NCBI GenBank assembly: GCA_022829145.1
Contig: CM040751.1
Span: 5,459,364-5,523,363, forward strand
Length of the DNA stretch: 64,000 nucleotides
Origin: Albula goreensis
Taxonomy: Eukaryota; Chordata; Actinopteri; Albuliformes; Albulidae
Direction of reading: 5' to 3'
A program made the position numbers and the translations under genes. Positions within the stretch are counted from its first letter, which is position 1; each line of letters starts with the position of its first letter. Below the pieces are notes generated by a model. That model saw only the letters and a program-made list of their open reading frames with translations, had not been told where the DNA came from and searched no databases. This document shows, piece after piece, positions 24,069 to 37,726 of the stretch.

Positions 24069-25849
24069 CATTGATATTGTCTCCCTGGGTTACATATGAA
24101 GTTGTGATTTTACTGTTTCCCCAGACTGTCTTCAATTTTTCTTATTCTGTTCGTCTTTGACACTGCTGCTGTCCTGCGTTGCGCCATTTAGTTTTGTTCT
24201 GTCATGCACATTTAAAATTAATTTAAAAAGAAACTCACTCTGCTTCCTGGTGATGAAAATAATATTTGATCAACAAGCTCAATACATCATTGCCAGTAAC
24301 GTGTTGTTTGGTGGCTTCATGTCAGTGATTTTTCGCCTTTGGATTTTCCTTCTTCTGTACAAACTTTATTTTGTTTTTTTGAGTGTATCTAAGAAATAGC
24401 TTGTTTGTTGTTGATATAGAGGATTTTTGCCTTTAGAGGGAACAGCTTTTTTGCACATGTTTTGCTGTGTGGTGTGGCAAATGTACAACTGCTCTTCCAT
24501 ATCAAGGATACAGAATGAGATGATCCAGTGACATCTGTACTGATATGCAGTGTCACATTTCTAAATAGCTCGCTTCCATGTGGCTAATTCCTGCCACACA
24601 TGACGGTTGGAAACGGTTAAGCCGAGCTTGCGACTTTCACTTTACTGAAAGTGCTGAGGGGAGTTGAGAAGGTAGCTGTTTTGGGAAATACACCCTGGCT
24701 GAAAACGACATGCTGGTAATGTTGCCGCCGTGTTGGAACATAAATGACTGTCATTGTCCTCTGCTCCGTCAGAATAAGACGAAACAATGGACTCAAATGT
24801 GATTTTCAAAGAGAGAAGAAAAATACTTCAAAACACTGCTGTATATTGTCTGCACTTTCTTTCAGGAGTTCAGTACAGTCTTTTCCATTCCTGTGATGTC
24901 TGTTTTGCAAGACAGTACAATTATGATGACAGAAACATAACACAAAGTAAATAGTTTTGAAGACACCAGCTTTGGAGGGAGCTTACTTGCACTTTATCGG
25001 GACATAACAGCCAGGAAATATGGAAATGCTACAGAACATAGGTTTGTTCCATGGTTCTAATTTATTCATTTCCATATGTCCTTTTAACCTTACTTACAAT
25101 TTAGATGGTACTTTCATACAAGTTGCATGGTGGTGTTTTATGCATTAATCCATACCATATTTAGGAAGAGGCCCAGGTCGTGACAGTTAGCAATCTGTAT
25201 TTACAGTTGCTGTATTATATGTACTTACTGAGTCCATGAATATCGTAAACATAGCATTGTGTAGCTGGAGACCCCACTTACCTACTGATATTAATTGAAG
25301 AAATATTCATTAAATGGAAGCAGAGTGCTAATATCAGAGTGCATGGTACTTATTAGAACATTTGAAGCCCTGCCTTTGCTAAGTGACAAGATAACTATGG
25401 CACATCTGTGACATGTCAAAGAATGTACCTCATGGCTTGGCGAAAATTCTTTCAGAAAATTATGACTGTTCAAGAGGTCAGATTTTGGGCTGTTAGGATC
25501 AACTAGTAATATAATTTTAAATTCCAAGATGTCTGAAAATCATATATATATGTATAAACATCTTGCAGTATCTCGCTTCGCTCACAGTGTCCTTACAAAC
25601 ACACACTCATTTGAAAAACAGTTGTGAACGTTGGCTAACCACAAACAAAGCAGATTATATCTTGAAAATTCCAATCAGAAAATACATGCTGCCCATTATA
25701 GTATAAATAACATCCTCAAATTCAGACCAGCAGGCAATTACAGATCGGCTTTTCCGGTGCTCAGAATGGTCTGTTTATTCCGCCAAATAGAACGCGACTC
25801 TACCAGAGAACTTCACCCACCGACTTGTAAATCACTGACAGGGTGAGTC
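24069..25849. other. Noncoding AT-rich DNA
   Basis: No gene is recognised. The frame 24157-24399 is a Phe/Leu-rich chance frame. Short TATATA runs lie near 25540. Confidence 0.45.
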
Positions 25850-26045
25850 ACAAAATACCGCCAAAGGCCTGCCTTGGAGTGACAAAGTAGGCTGTAAATT
25901 ATCTTTCGCTGCATGATTAAGAGAGAACAGAGATATCACGCTGATAATTCTGGTCTCAAACCGCATGACATTCACCGAAATTAGCGTTGATTAAGAGGAT
26001 TCCAAGCCTCAAAGGGACATGCGTTTTGGCTCACCTGTTTTGAAA
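25850..26045. promoter_or_regulatory. Candidate conserved noncoding block
   Basis: A repeat-free block with words such as CTGCATGATTAAGAGAGAAC, ACGCTGATAATTCTGG and TTAGCGTTGATTAAGAGG. The GATTAAG word recurs, resembling homeodomain or SOX/TCF site clusters. It ends at a poly(T) run (26055-26072). Conservation was not tested. Confidence 0.35.
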
Positions 26046-26054
26046 GCTAAGCTG

Positions 26055-26072
26055 TTTTTTTTTTTTTTTTTT
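26055..26072. repeat. Poly(T) tract
   Basis: Eighteen T in a row. Confidence 0.9.
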
Positions 26073-26889
26073 AACGATTGAAGTAGCTGAACTTAAATAT
26101 TTATAATGATCAAATTGGAACAAAGCCCATGATGTAAGAGGCTAATCACCTGAGAGCTTGCCTTCTGTGATGAAAGCAAATGATACCGACGCTGAAATGG
26201 CAACTTGGAATTGTGTATGACAATACATCCATGTGGCATCTCATCCTCTCGATACCTCATATCTACCTTTCTTTCATATTCAGTGCTGTTATTTTGCTTT
26301 CCCGTTGTACATCCTTCATAATCCCCATAATGTCATTAATTCACTGAATATATAAATAAATATGAGATAATTAGCACCTCTCAGTAATTTCTGAATAATT
26401 GTACACCAGTGACTAACCAGTAATATGACTTGCAATTTTTTGGATGGCTTCCATATTCAGATTTTTTTTCCTTTTCCCTTGTAAACAATCCACCTTATAT
26501 ACTTAGCCTCAGCATTAATTGGGTAAACTAATCTCTGCCTTTCATTTTCAGGATGGCAAAAACCCAAATAACATATTCAGAACATCTTGCTAATTGTAGT
26601 GTCAGTCTGTTCCGGAGGAAAAACATTATAACTATTTACAAAAAAAGCTAAAAATAAATACATATACTATATGCTTCACTGTGACTGCACTTTTTATTTT
26701 TTTATTTTCCTCCTTTGGTTTACCCAGCCAGTTCTGCTTGTCAGGATTTAAATGTCAGTGTCATTTCCTCTGGTTGACACAACTTGTTTCCTTCACTGCA
26801 CACCTCAGGGAGACTGTCAGCTTTTAATGGTCTATCAGTCTTTCAGTCCAGACGAAAATAATTTTTGCAGACTGGAGGGTGAGGACAAA

Positions 26890-27125
26890 CTGGCACCCAG
26901 GCTACCTATGGCAGTGAATTAATTAAAACTTTATTTTCCTCCAAGTCCCTGAGCTTTTACTTAATCAAAGCTAGACGGTCTGTTGCAATTGCTGTGGGGC
27001 CGGTAGACGCGGTAATATATAATTAGATGTTAATAACAAGGTAATTAGTCTTTTCTTTGCGGCATTAAAAATTTCATTAAAGTTTGCATTAGCAAGCTCC
27101 AAATATGGAACTCCCCTTCAGGTTT
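26890..27125. promoter_or_regulatory. Candidate conserved noncoding block, homeodomain-site rich
   Basis: Contains GTGAATTAATTAAAACTTTA, CTTAATCAAAGC, TATAATTAGATGTTAATAAC and AAGGTAATTAGTC, that is, several TAATT/AATTAG cores within about 200 bp, plus a GC-richer CTGTGGGGCCGGTAGACGCG patch. AT-rich core sites around a complex unique middle are typical of vertebrate developmental CNEs. This is inference only. Confidence 0.4.
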
Positions 27126-30100
27126 CATAAGAAGTGAACATTAGATGTACGTATTATTAAACTCCTGATAACACCTTGAAATTGCAACAGGAGGAACTAG
27201 GAAGTGCAAAGATGTATATGTTGTCTATGTTTTTCAAGTTACCTTGATTCATAGCGATTCATATTTAAGACCATCAAATTATGAAATACTGTTATTCTAT
27301 GCCTAGGATGTAATATCATGTAACAATTGTGAAATCCTAAAATGCATATTTGAGCCTCGTAACATAGCGATAACTACAAAGAAGCTATTTTTTTTTATTG
27401 TGTCGTGCAAAGATTCTACCCCATGTGAGTGTCAAAAATGACACATTTCTAAACTTAAAAAAAAATACAGTGGGGAAAAAATACAGCTTCTTTCAAGGTT
27501 GAAAAAAATTACAAAAAAAGAATATATAAATACATATGAACAGCATGACATCATCATTTGACATGGTTGCTAGCTACCTACCTTAATAAAGAGCAAAGGT
27601 AACATGGAAGCATTGTTTGCTGGTTAGATTATATTTTACAATATGGAAAAATACATGCTAACATGAAACACACATGCTAACATACCGCAAAGGACAGCTA
27701 TATTCTTTGATGGCATAGTCTTGCTTGGTGCTTAATAACACAAAGCTCACAAACCTGACTGTTCTACCCACATTTTAACTACTTATATTTTAAATAACTG
27801 ACCATTTTATCTGTATTTGCATTTATAGAGTTGTGCTAGTCATATTTTAGATTACATGGCTCAAATGTGACAAATGTGTAACAGGTCCCATTTATCAAAA
27901 ATATTGTAACACGACTATCAATATGGTGGACTGCAGAGAGAACATATTAAAAGTGAGATACTGTATGAGGTGGAAATGAGAGGGAATGTTTTTCCCCTGC
28001 TGCAGATCCAGGATCAGTCAGTTTTAATTACATACAAGAAAACTGCAACTTAGAATCAATTAATTAATCAATTGATACGAAGATGGCAGCAACGCTTCAG
28101 TCTTTTGACCCTCCTACAGGCCACATGAAGTCAAACAATTCAAGTACTGCTCGATTTTTGTTCTGGATTTATACCTGACATACAGGACTGCAACTCTTAA
28201 AATGGGAGGGGGTGGGAAGAAGCTAAGGCTGCAGAGGTGTCTAGCATGTAAAATGGCTGCCTTCGGCTTTAACTTTAGGCCCTGCATCATTTTTTATGGG
28301 CCAGGCCTCCACCCTTAAAACAGCCCTCTGCAGGCCCATCTGCCCACCTCATACCTCAGATCTAAAATTAAACACATCATTGCAACGGCATTAAACTTTG
28401 TCTTCCATGACCGCAATTATGACTTTTTATGTAAAATCAATTTAGCTTCCTTCCCAGGACGACGAGGCGCTGTATATAGCACCGTGCAGCACAATAATGC
28501 ACTGTTGTTTGTCAAAGTGTGTGTAAAACTGTGCTGTCCGCATAGGAGAGGGGTCCCACGTTCTCTGGAAAAACTATATTTAAATTAACAAAGAGGATTG
28601 TCCACATTTGTATTACACGTTCAAAGGCAAGTAAATTGGTCTATGCGCTCCCGCTACATTATGTTTGCATATGTTGTCCTTTTTATTATTTTGTACAAAA
28701 ATGGACCCCTCAGCTTCGGCCTCTGAGGGATATATACAAAGTATTGATTTTGCCGTTTCTAATTCAATACAAGTAATGACCTCTTCAGTTCCGCACCGTG
28801 TGATCAACACTGCTGTGCGAATCAGTCACTGCAATGTTCGTTTTTCCGCTGCTACCGCTAGCCACGAGCGTTGGCTGGATTTCAAGAAAGAGGGCACACC
28901 TGCCATTTAAGCACTAAGTAAAAAGTAAAGATTTGCAATAACTCAATGTCTTTCTCCCTGTAGTGATATGTAAAATATGAAGTATTATGCTGTTAGATGT
29001 CATTATGTAAATTACGTCTCACCTCTGATCGGTATTGACAGGGATAATGTGAAAGTGGGAAACACTTTTAGAGGAGGCTGAAAATTGGTTTATGATTTTT
29101 TTATATTAAGTGATGAACCAGCCCTTTGATTTTTTTTTAAATTTTCGACCCTCACTCAAGCCAAATTGTAGGTCGCTCTTCACTTTGATGAAAAAATTAT
29201 GCAGGCACTACTTCCTCATGTCTTACACTTCAGTTTCTCCAGCCAATGAGTGTTGTATAAATCATGAAAAGAAAAAGTGAAAAAATCCCCAAGACACATC
29301 AGTATGCAAAGTTTGCACAAAAAATGGTTTGATGGGAGAAAAAGATGCACTGATTTTGTATATTTCTTCTTGCTTTTGACTATATGGAAGCCTGCAGAGC
29401 TCAAAAAGTTAACCAGTCACCTAGAATCAATTGAGTGAAGCAAAATAATCAGTTTGAATTTAAAACTGGTGTTTAAGGCTGCTTAAAATGTTATTTTTAA
29501 CAAAACCAATTGTTAACATTGCTGCCATTGGCCATTTAAATTAATTTAATCCATTTAACTAGAACAAGATAGCAGTTTTTTTATGTCAGTCTGACACAAA
29601 AGTTGCTCTCAAGTTGCACTCCCATGATTGAGCGAACCTAACTTGTTGGGTATTTCATTGTAGGCAACAGTAAATATTTAACGCTGTATAATGAGAGTTT
29701 GCAGATTACAATTGATTATTTGTAAAGTGCTTTCACTTGGAGTTTAGTTGTTTTGTAAAGTAGCTGTCTGGCAGTTTTGGCAGCAGGGTTCCACATTTAA
29801 ACTCAATCATTTTCATGTCTTTACACTGTAAGTGATTGGCATTTGAAGAGGAACTTTTATTCAAATAATACATTTAATCAGAAAAGACTTACAAAAGAAA
29901 TTTGTTGTGATGGCTCCGATTGCTCGACCACAATGTGAGGATGTGCGCAACTGTCCCTAGCTTTATGTATCACATACATTTACATGTATCGCAATCAGTT
30001 TATACAACTTCTGTATCTGTAGTGAAGCAGTGCAGAATTTTGTTGCTCAACAGGAGAAGAGTTGCCACATAGCTGGGCAGGAATTAGACAGATTGCCAAC

Positions 30101-30197
30101 CTGGCACTCAGTCATTCCGTCTCACTCAAAAACTTTCTCCAGAGACTTCAGAAATGGCTCAACAGAAATCAACGTCATAGAGGTCCTCAAGTATAAC
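27126..30197. other. Noncoding AT-rich DNA
   Basis: An AATTAATTAATCAATTG cluster lies at about 28055-28076. Two short moderately complex patches lie at 28440-28520 and 28780-28880. No coding region, repeat family or RNA gene is recognised. Confidence 0.4.
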
Positions 30198-30216
30198 CCC
30201 CCCCCTCCCCCACCCA
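30198..30216. repeat. C-rich tract
   Basis: Nine C, then T, then five C: a strongly strand-asymmetric polypyrimidine tract. A second C-rich tract of CCCCTCC-like units follows at about 30548-30596. Confidence 0.8.
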
Positions 30217-32897
30217 AAAAATGTTCCTCCATTACCTCTCTTCAGATTTCAAAGGTTCACTTGAGCACTTGAGATGCGTATATGATGGAGTGCCGTCCTC
30301 TGGACGGAGACTCCTTTGGGACGAGAAAGCGGGTCACTTAGAGAGATGAACTGCGGATTACCCATCTTCACGCAAGCAAGCTTCCCTCACGTCCTTCCGC
30401 AACATCTGGTTGGATTCTCCGCCTTACCTTCCGATCCGTTTTACCCACAGGGACCCTGGGTATTTGATCGCGTAGCCAACACATAATTTATTTCCTGGAA
30501 TTCCATTGACAGGATTCTGATGCTCTATCTGTTATCTGGGTTTACCCTCCACCAACCCCCACCCCTCCCCCCAAACCCATTCCCCTCCCCTCCAACACAA
30601 GCACAGAGCACCAAACCACCACAGACTCCAAGAATAGGAACTTCCTCCACTCAGACTCATTTACATCAAAGTCTACATGCTCCACAGCCTTGGGGGAACA
30701 AGACAATAAATATTTAACTCCCCCACTTGCAAACGGGCTGGGTTTTTGAGCGGAGGCACAATTGCCGCACTGGGGGAAAAAGAGCAGGAGGAAATCCTTA
30801 GGAGTTTTCAGGCTGAGAAAGTACCTGTCCATCTGGAGACTTGTGTGTGTATATATACTGAAGATAATATATGTATTCTTGCATTTCTACTGTTTGCTGA
30901 TACAGAAGAAACTCGTGCTTGGGAACAAAGTAGGTCACCATTAATTAATAGCCGGCATTCACATGTTTACCCGTATGAGCACAGTTCAGACATTTCTCCT
31001 CGCTCTTAAAACAGAGACTGTTTCTACAGCGAATGAGATTTTCGAGTGGGTAGTGTTTTTCTTAATTGTATGTGAGTGAGAAGCTGAACATTTGTGTGTC
31101 CTATCTACATGTCATGGCAAAACATTGAGGCATTTTACTCAGGGTTATTGGTCAAGCCTTATGATTGAAGAAGTTATGGATTTTGTTTTATGTTCATGTG
31201 ATGTCGATGTGCCCATAGACCATTTTCAGTGTTTGAGCCAGCCAGTCTCACAAACGAGCAAAAATGTAAACCTTTCAAAGGTGGAATTTTTCTTTTTGGG
31301 ATGAATGTCATTCAAATGTTCAGACAGGGGGAAAGTCTAATTTCTGTATCCCATTCACATTGTTATAATGGAGTTGCCTATTAAACATGAGCCTACCCTT
31401 CCAAGTCATCTACTTCAAAGGCAAATCAAAGATTTCCTCCAATCACCAGAAATCAGCTAATGAACTAACATTAATGATTCAATATAATTTCAGAGGAAGC
31501 AACCAAAGCCTTTCATTTGAGCTTGTTTTAATCTGTGCAGCTCCCTTATTATGATAAAGAGAGCAAATTAGTTGAAACACAAAACACGTATAAGACATAT
31601 CAGAAAAGATAACATTATCTGGAGGCAATCCTATATGTAGGCCATGAAACCATGTAGAACATGCAAACTGTAATATCACTTTATGGTATATTTTATTAAG
31701 GTCTGTACTTGATTAAAACATTTTTTTAAATAAATTCAATGTTAGCTGCTGCCCTAACTTCAATAGAGCAATCCCAACTGTATTGGAGATTGTTCATTTG
31801 AAGCAGGGGAGTATAATTGGATGTGAATTGTTTGATGCAAAATCCTGGCTCATCCACCCCGTGTTTCAACTTAAGTTATCATAAAAAAATATCAGTACTT
31901 TTGTTAAGATGCTTTTAGCTGAGGTAAGTGTTTCATTTTATTTTACACTGGGTGGTGCCTTTGAGTGTGTTTGTGTTTTTTTCTTTATTCTTCCATACTC
32001 CAAGGATAAAAAAAAAAAAAAAAAACAGTGCTGCTTTCCAATTCATATTTTTTTCAGGCATGACCATATAATCACACAGAACAGAGCAGGAGGGTGGAAT
32101 GCATGATAATGTCATGGCAATTTTTGAACTGTTAATTGCAATCAGAGTACAGCTTGTCCAGCTTTTAGAAAATGAGAGAGTGGGAACATTTCATGATGAT
32201 ACATTTCTCTATCTGTGAAACGTGGTAGATAATGCACCATAGGCAGTATAGTGGACAACCTACCCACAGAAAATATGTTCACTGGCATGGCACAGAAGGT
32301 ACTGGAAAGTTATGTTGTGAAAGACAAAGATGGAGAGTTACGTCCCAGTTCCTTTACAGGAAGTGTATAGCATAAAGATCCATTCTCCCATCTCTGTCTT
32401 GATTTCTCCAACCTTTTTGAATCCATCTCCTCTTGATGTCTTGTCCCGTTGAGTGGTCCAGTGGCGACTGGCCTCATATAACCTTCAAGGGAAAGTTTCC
32501 AATAGGATGGTGTGTTAAGACACCATAGAAAGCTGAGCACTCAAACAGCTACACGTCTAGAATTAGAATGGGACAAAGCCATTAGGACAGGTCTGCATGG
32601 AACATGTTCTATAAAACCCCATTAGCCAGAAGCGGTGGCCATCTTATGTACAAGAATACATGGGACACCAGCTTCCCATGAAGGAGACATTTGTTTGGAT
32701 CATTGTGGTCACTGAATTTGGGACTAAAATGAGTCCAGTTGTTAGACCACTGAGTGTTCTGACTTCAGAAAAATACTTTCTTTTATTCATGAGTATACTA
32801 AAATCCTTTTTTATGTAATGTTGTATATTTGTTAAAAATGCATGGGGGAAGACAGAATAATGTAAATAATAAACTATACATGGACATTTATGAACCG
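30217..32897. other. Noncoding DNA; C-rich tract and a GC-richer patch
   Basis: 30270-30480 is GC-richer with scattered CpGs and no open frame of note. 30548-30596 is C-rich, and frames there encode only Pro- or Gly-rich runs. An A run of about 17 bases lies near 32009-32025. Nothing else is supported. Confidence 0.4.
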
Positions 32898-33045
32898 ATA
32901 AGAAGTTAGACCGCCCTCCACCTTCAGACCAGACTCAGTCCTTCGTGGGATGCTGTCGTACAAGTTTTGAACTGAACAAAATCTGAAAATTGATAAGAAG
33001 GAATGCCTCCTTGTCTTTAAAAAAATGAAGATGGTGTAAATCTGC
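32898..33045 (-). pseudogene. Tc1-like transposase C-terminal relic
   Basis: The minus strand encodes NLYDSIPRRTESGLKVEG and a few more residues to 32898, matching the Tc1-family C-terminus (LYDSMPRRIEAVLKAKGG). The preceding part, CRADLHHLHFFKDKEAFLLI, continues the same domain in another frame, so one frameshift separates them. Only about 50 codons survive. No DDE catalytic residue or terminal repeat is present, so it is dead debris of a Tc1/mariner element. Confidence 0.8.
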
Positions 33046-33876
33046 TCTGCACTAAATAATATATATTATATCATATATTTGGATCTCATTCTGGTGTCCA
33101 TGAAAACACTCTTGAATCAATTTAACAAATTGTATGTGGGTGTTATTGTCTTCAAATACAGTAGCATCTGCTGGACACAATTTAGCATCAAGACCATCTG
33201 GCTGCCTACAATGGCTTATTTTTACTCTGCCATAATTTTACCATGTCGCGTAATGATCTTGCACTGTTGAAAACAGTTTTATAGAAGTAATTGGATAACA
33301 GATCTGCAATAATATTTAACAGTTGAGAAAGGCATTGTTTGTTGATGACTTCCTTCAGCATCCTCCAAACAAATCTGTCCGGAAGATGAAAAAGCAAATA
33401 CGACTTATTACATCACATTGTTTTCTTCCACTTCTCAGATTTTCTGATACTGCACTGACGACAGGACTTTAAGCATTGCTGAACGCGAGCCTTGCATTCC
33501 AGCTTGTCCACCTGTCATGTGGCATTTGACTTGCAGCTTCTGGTCTTCAACGCATGTTGAGATGTATTAGCTGGGTCTACCTAATTGTTTTGTCACCATT
33601 ATTAACATGGGAGGAGAAGCATGCAAAAGAGGTTGCCATTGACACTCTCCCTACTGGTGTGTGTATTTTATATATATTTGTAAATGGTGTGTATATATAT
33701 ATTTTTTCGGGAGCTTTGTGGCCTTGTGCGGAAAACCGTGTCGCGCTGCAGATGATTCACATAGCAGACGAAATGTAAACAAAACTTTAAAAAGTTTAGT
33801 AAGCCATAAATGCATGAAATGTGTGCATGATATGCATGTATTTTATCGTTTAGTACCATAAATATACACAAATTGT
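33046..33876. other. Noncoding AT-rich DNA
   Basis: TATATA-rich runs lie near 33670-33705. 33706-33760 has a small CpG-containing patch that may belong to the left part of the adjacent transposon fragment, but no terminus was found. Confidence 0.4.
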
Positions 33877-33942
33877 TATGCGGTTTTTCCATATCGTGGG
33901 GGGGCTGAGCCCCTAACCCCCACGATTTGGGAGGGTCAACTG
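33877..33942. mobile_element. Partial pogo/Tigger-like element end, related to 2495-2806
   Basis: TATGCGGTTTTTCCATATCG parallels TATGCGGTTTTTGACATCGG at 2743 onward. The right terminus on the minus strand reads CAGTTGACCCTCCCAAATCG, matching the ends of the 2.5-kb element. The flank reads TG rather than TA. No left terminus was found, so this is one end of a broken copy. It contains a GTGGGGG/CCCCCAC hairpin. Confidence 0.65.
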
Positions 33943-35302
33943 TGTGTATATATCAGTGGCAAGGATTATGATATATTACATAAATATGCTATTTTAATGA
34001 AACATCCTGTATGCAATCTAAAAAGCTTAATTACTTGAGTGGAATGCTTATTGTGCAAACTCCCAGATGTTCCCAACATCATTTACTCTGCTGTGTCATG
34101 CCGTTCAGCGCAGTTCTTCAGGTTAAGCCAAGTCTCCTTTATTGAGAGAATTTCAGAGAATTTTCCAGTCAAAAGTCAGCTCATCCCTAAATGAGGCCAA
34201 AACAAAAATCTGGTTTGGAAGGTTAAATGGCCAGACGGTAGCTTTTATCCTTTATCAGGGAATTATCTCAGCATAAAACAGCCTGAAGCTATGTTTTCCT
34301 TTCCCCCTATAGTTACACAGACTCATATTTCAGCTTACCTTGTCAGAAGGTGTTTTTCTGCATGAAAAGCTGCTGTGCATTTCAATTTTCCGAGCGTTTC
34401 TTTGCCTACCTTTCACTTTCCCCCCAGTGGTGTCTGATAGTCATGGAAATAAATGTACACAGATACAATGTTGACAAAACAGTATTGGTGTTCTGAGTTG
34501 TAGTTTAGCTTCATAATATGCATTCTGGGAATTTGCTTTGTAGACTGTACTATTCTGAGCTGAATATGTTTCAGTTTCGTCTAAAAAAAGGCCATTTTAA
34601 ACCTTGATCTGCATTTTTAAATGTCACGACACTTCATTAAAACAACTATCCCCAATTGATCTTCTGCACTGTTTGCATAATACATAACTTAATTATACTC
34701 AGGTGAATGCAGGCAGAGTGCTCCCTTTGGCTTGTGCATGCTTGTTTTCTCTCATAATGTGAGTTCTCATAATGAGAAGTTTGTCTTATATCCAGACTTC
34801 GAGGAAACTTGTGTCTCTTCACAGCTAGCTGTTGTGTAAATAGTGTCAGTACAGTTTTCTAGCCATTATCCTATAATAGTGTTATTACAGTATGATAGTT
34901 TCCTTTAATAGCACATGCAATTCAATTTGAATAGAGATTGAATATAATTCAATCTGCCTGTCTCTCATAAAACAGGAAATACTTAAATACATTCATGGTG
35001 TAATCTTACATCTGTTTTGATGGATTTAATATTTTTCTTATAGAAAGTTGGTGTTTTTGATTGGGTCCCAGCCAATAGCCTCCATAAAATATAAAACAAT
35101 GCTTCCAAAATAATAGGCTGGCCAAACCTGTTAACCTGTCTGATGAAATGACCACATTCATCGAACAATACACCTGGTGGACCCAGATTGTGTATTACTC
35201 CATCAAGCTGAATGACCAGATTCAATTAAATGCACTCAATCAATCAACAGCCAAGACCACACCAAATAACGTTTAAAGGCATATTCAATCTAGTTAAAAT
35301 AC
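33943..35302. other. Noncoding AT-rich DNA
   Basis: No gene or transposon end is recognised. Confidence 0.45.
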
Positions 35303-35321
35303 TTTTTTTTTTTTTTTTTTT
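35303..35321. repeat. Poly(T) tract
   Basis: About nineteen T in a row. Confidence 0.9.
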
Positions 35322-37718
35322 ACATGATACATGGCATCCTATTTTAGAATACAAGATTAAAATCTAAATTGCTCGTCTCAAATGAAATGTTAAATTCTCA
35401 CAGGAAGGTCTGCTGAAATGTAAAGTCTTTTCATCAAATTGCATGAACCCTTAATGAGACTTAAATAGTCTGTTTGATTGAATCTATCCCATTGCTGTTC
35501 AGAGGGTGGGCGGGAGGGGGCAGTGGGGTTATTCTGTAATGATGTATACATCACAAAATCAGTAGACCCCACCCCTTCCCTAACTCCTCCCCCAGAGCTG
35601 CCATCCCTGCTCCAGCATCACATGACTTCCCTAGCTCGCCATCAGCTCCTCCTGCAAATGCATACCACTTCAATACGGGTGCAGTGGGGCGTCATAAGAG
35701 TTGTAAAAGCAGAACGCTTTAACACTTTTACTTGCCAAGCAGATTTGATGGGTCACATCTACACAAATGTAGGTAACATCACAACAATGGGAAATGGTTA
35801 TGCAGCTTGAATTCTATGATCAGGATATTCATACTTTTACCGATATATGTTTCTGCTCATGAATCAGAGAAGAAAACCATATCCAAGTTACAGGATGATT
35901 ATAGCTACTTGCGTGTCTGCAACGGCATCGGGATGGGTAAGTGGGGCGTAATTGAGGTAGTACACATCCAATGTGCCAGAAACAGAATACTGCAAATTGA
36001 TGCCCTGTCATGTAGTAAACAAAATACCGTTTACTGCTGCAGTGTTCCAGCATTGTGCAGATTTCTGCCAGAAAATCATACGCTGACTTTTGAAATGCAA
36101 GACAGAAGATCAGTTAGTCAGACAATAGGTAATTTTCAGTCGTAGATCAAAAGGCAAGTTAAAATTATTCCAATGCTTCTGACTTTGGCTTTCCAACTTC
36201 CAACTTTTACTTATTTTTCAACTTCTAAGTCTCTCAACTTAGAATTGGGGAGGGGAAGGGGGTATGATTCACTTTAAGACACAAAGGAAAGTGTTACCTA
36301 ATTATTCACAGCTACAACGATGCAGGCACAATTCTGTCTTCTGATCATACAAGCTTATCTTGTTAACTCGTCACTCAGATGTCAGAAGTTAAATGCCGTT
36401 GAGTCGATCCACTTCCAATTTCCACAAATGCATCATTCTGGCTGTATCTTTTTAATTTATTTTTGGACAGATAAAAAACTCCTCTCTTTATTTCTAGCAA
36501 GTATTATCTTTGATCTATCCCCTGCAGTTTTTAAGCTTTGGAGATAATTTAAGCAAACTATCAACATGCCTCGCTGTTAACTTTTGAATCGAAAACTTTT
36601 CATTCTATTTCGGCCCATTACTTTAAGTGTCACATCACTGAAATGAGTGCAAAACACATCATCCTGCTTAAGAATGAGAAGCCTTTGTCTATGCTAGGAT
36701 AAATGTGTATGTCTCTCGCTTTCGGCAGGCCGCTGTTTGTTGATTGTCCTAATGTCTCTATGGGATTGCATGCTGTCGGACAGCACAAAGTGAACATTTC
36801 ATACTGGACACATGGGGTAAGCAAGGAACGTTGTTTCATTTAACAGGGAGTGACAGGTAATCGACTGCTTTACTAAAAGTATCGGGGGGAGTCGCACAAG
36901 TCTTTCCAGGCAGTAGGAACATATAGCATATAATTTGTATATGTTAAATCATATATCGTATTCTCTGGGGGGAATGCATTTTTTTGCATTTTTTGTGCTG
37001 TGTTGGTGCTGATTGTGGTGCTGAATTTTTATTGGAGTGAGGAGCTAAAAGGAACTAGAAGGGACAAAATCATATAATATGAGTGGGGTGATTAGTATCA
37101 TCATGAAAAATAATAGAAAAAAATATTTGTGTGTGTATGTACATGCATGAAAAAAAAAAATAGAGGTGGATAGATGGCCCACACATGGGGAATAGATTTC
37201 ACGCGATATGGTTTTCCACCAGCTCTGGAGTTTCCCATTTCCAAAGTTTTACAGTGCAGGAAGATTGGCATCCTGTCGTGTATGTGTTTCTGCTCACCGG
37301 GGAAACCTCATATTTCCCTTTGAAACCTCATATCTGAAACCTCTCAGTTGTGTACAGTCAATGTGTTATGGCTGTGCAGCTAATACGTTTTATTCACAGC
37401 ATTATGTGACTAACATCTGTCTAATGAGACGTAATGTAATATTCATCTGCAGACGTCCACATCCCTTAGCTTCATGTACCACTCTAACACAACATAATGA
37501 CTGTAAAAGTATCACTCGGGAAAGGGAAGCAGGGATCAAAGTTAACAGAACAGGTAATTGTGATCATAAAAACTCTAACTGAGAAATTGGATATTTGCAG
37601 TGAATATGATTTACTTTGGAAAAAAAAAAATCACAAAAAAACACTGTAGAATTTGAGCGCCAGAAGGTGGGGAGAAGTTAACGACTGTGATTTCTGAACC
37701 ACTTGAATTTGCAGGATG
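35322..37718. other. Noncoding DNA; short palindrome and G-rich patch
   Basis: A GGGTGGGCGGGAGGGGG patch (about 35506-35522) is followed by the perfect 14-bp palindrome TGATGTATACATCA (35540-35553). The frames at 35478-35810, 35807-36145 and 37208-37582 have no recognisable domain. Nothing else is supported. Confidence 0.4.
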
Positions 37719-37726
37719 GTCTACTG

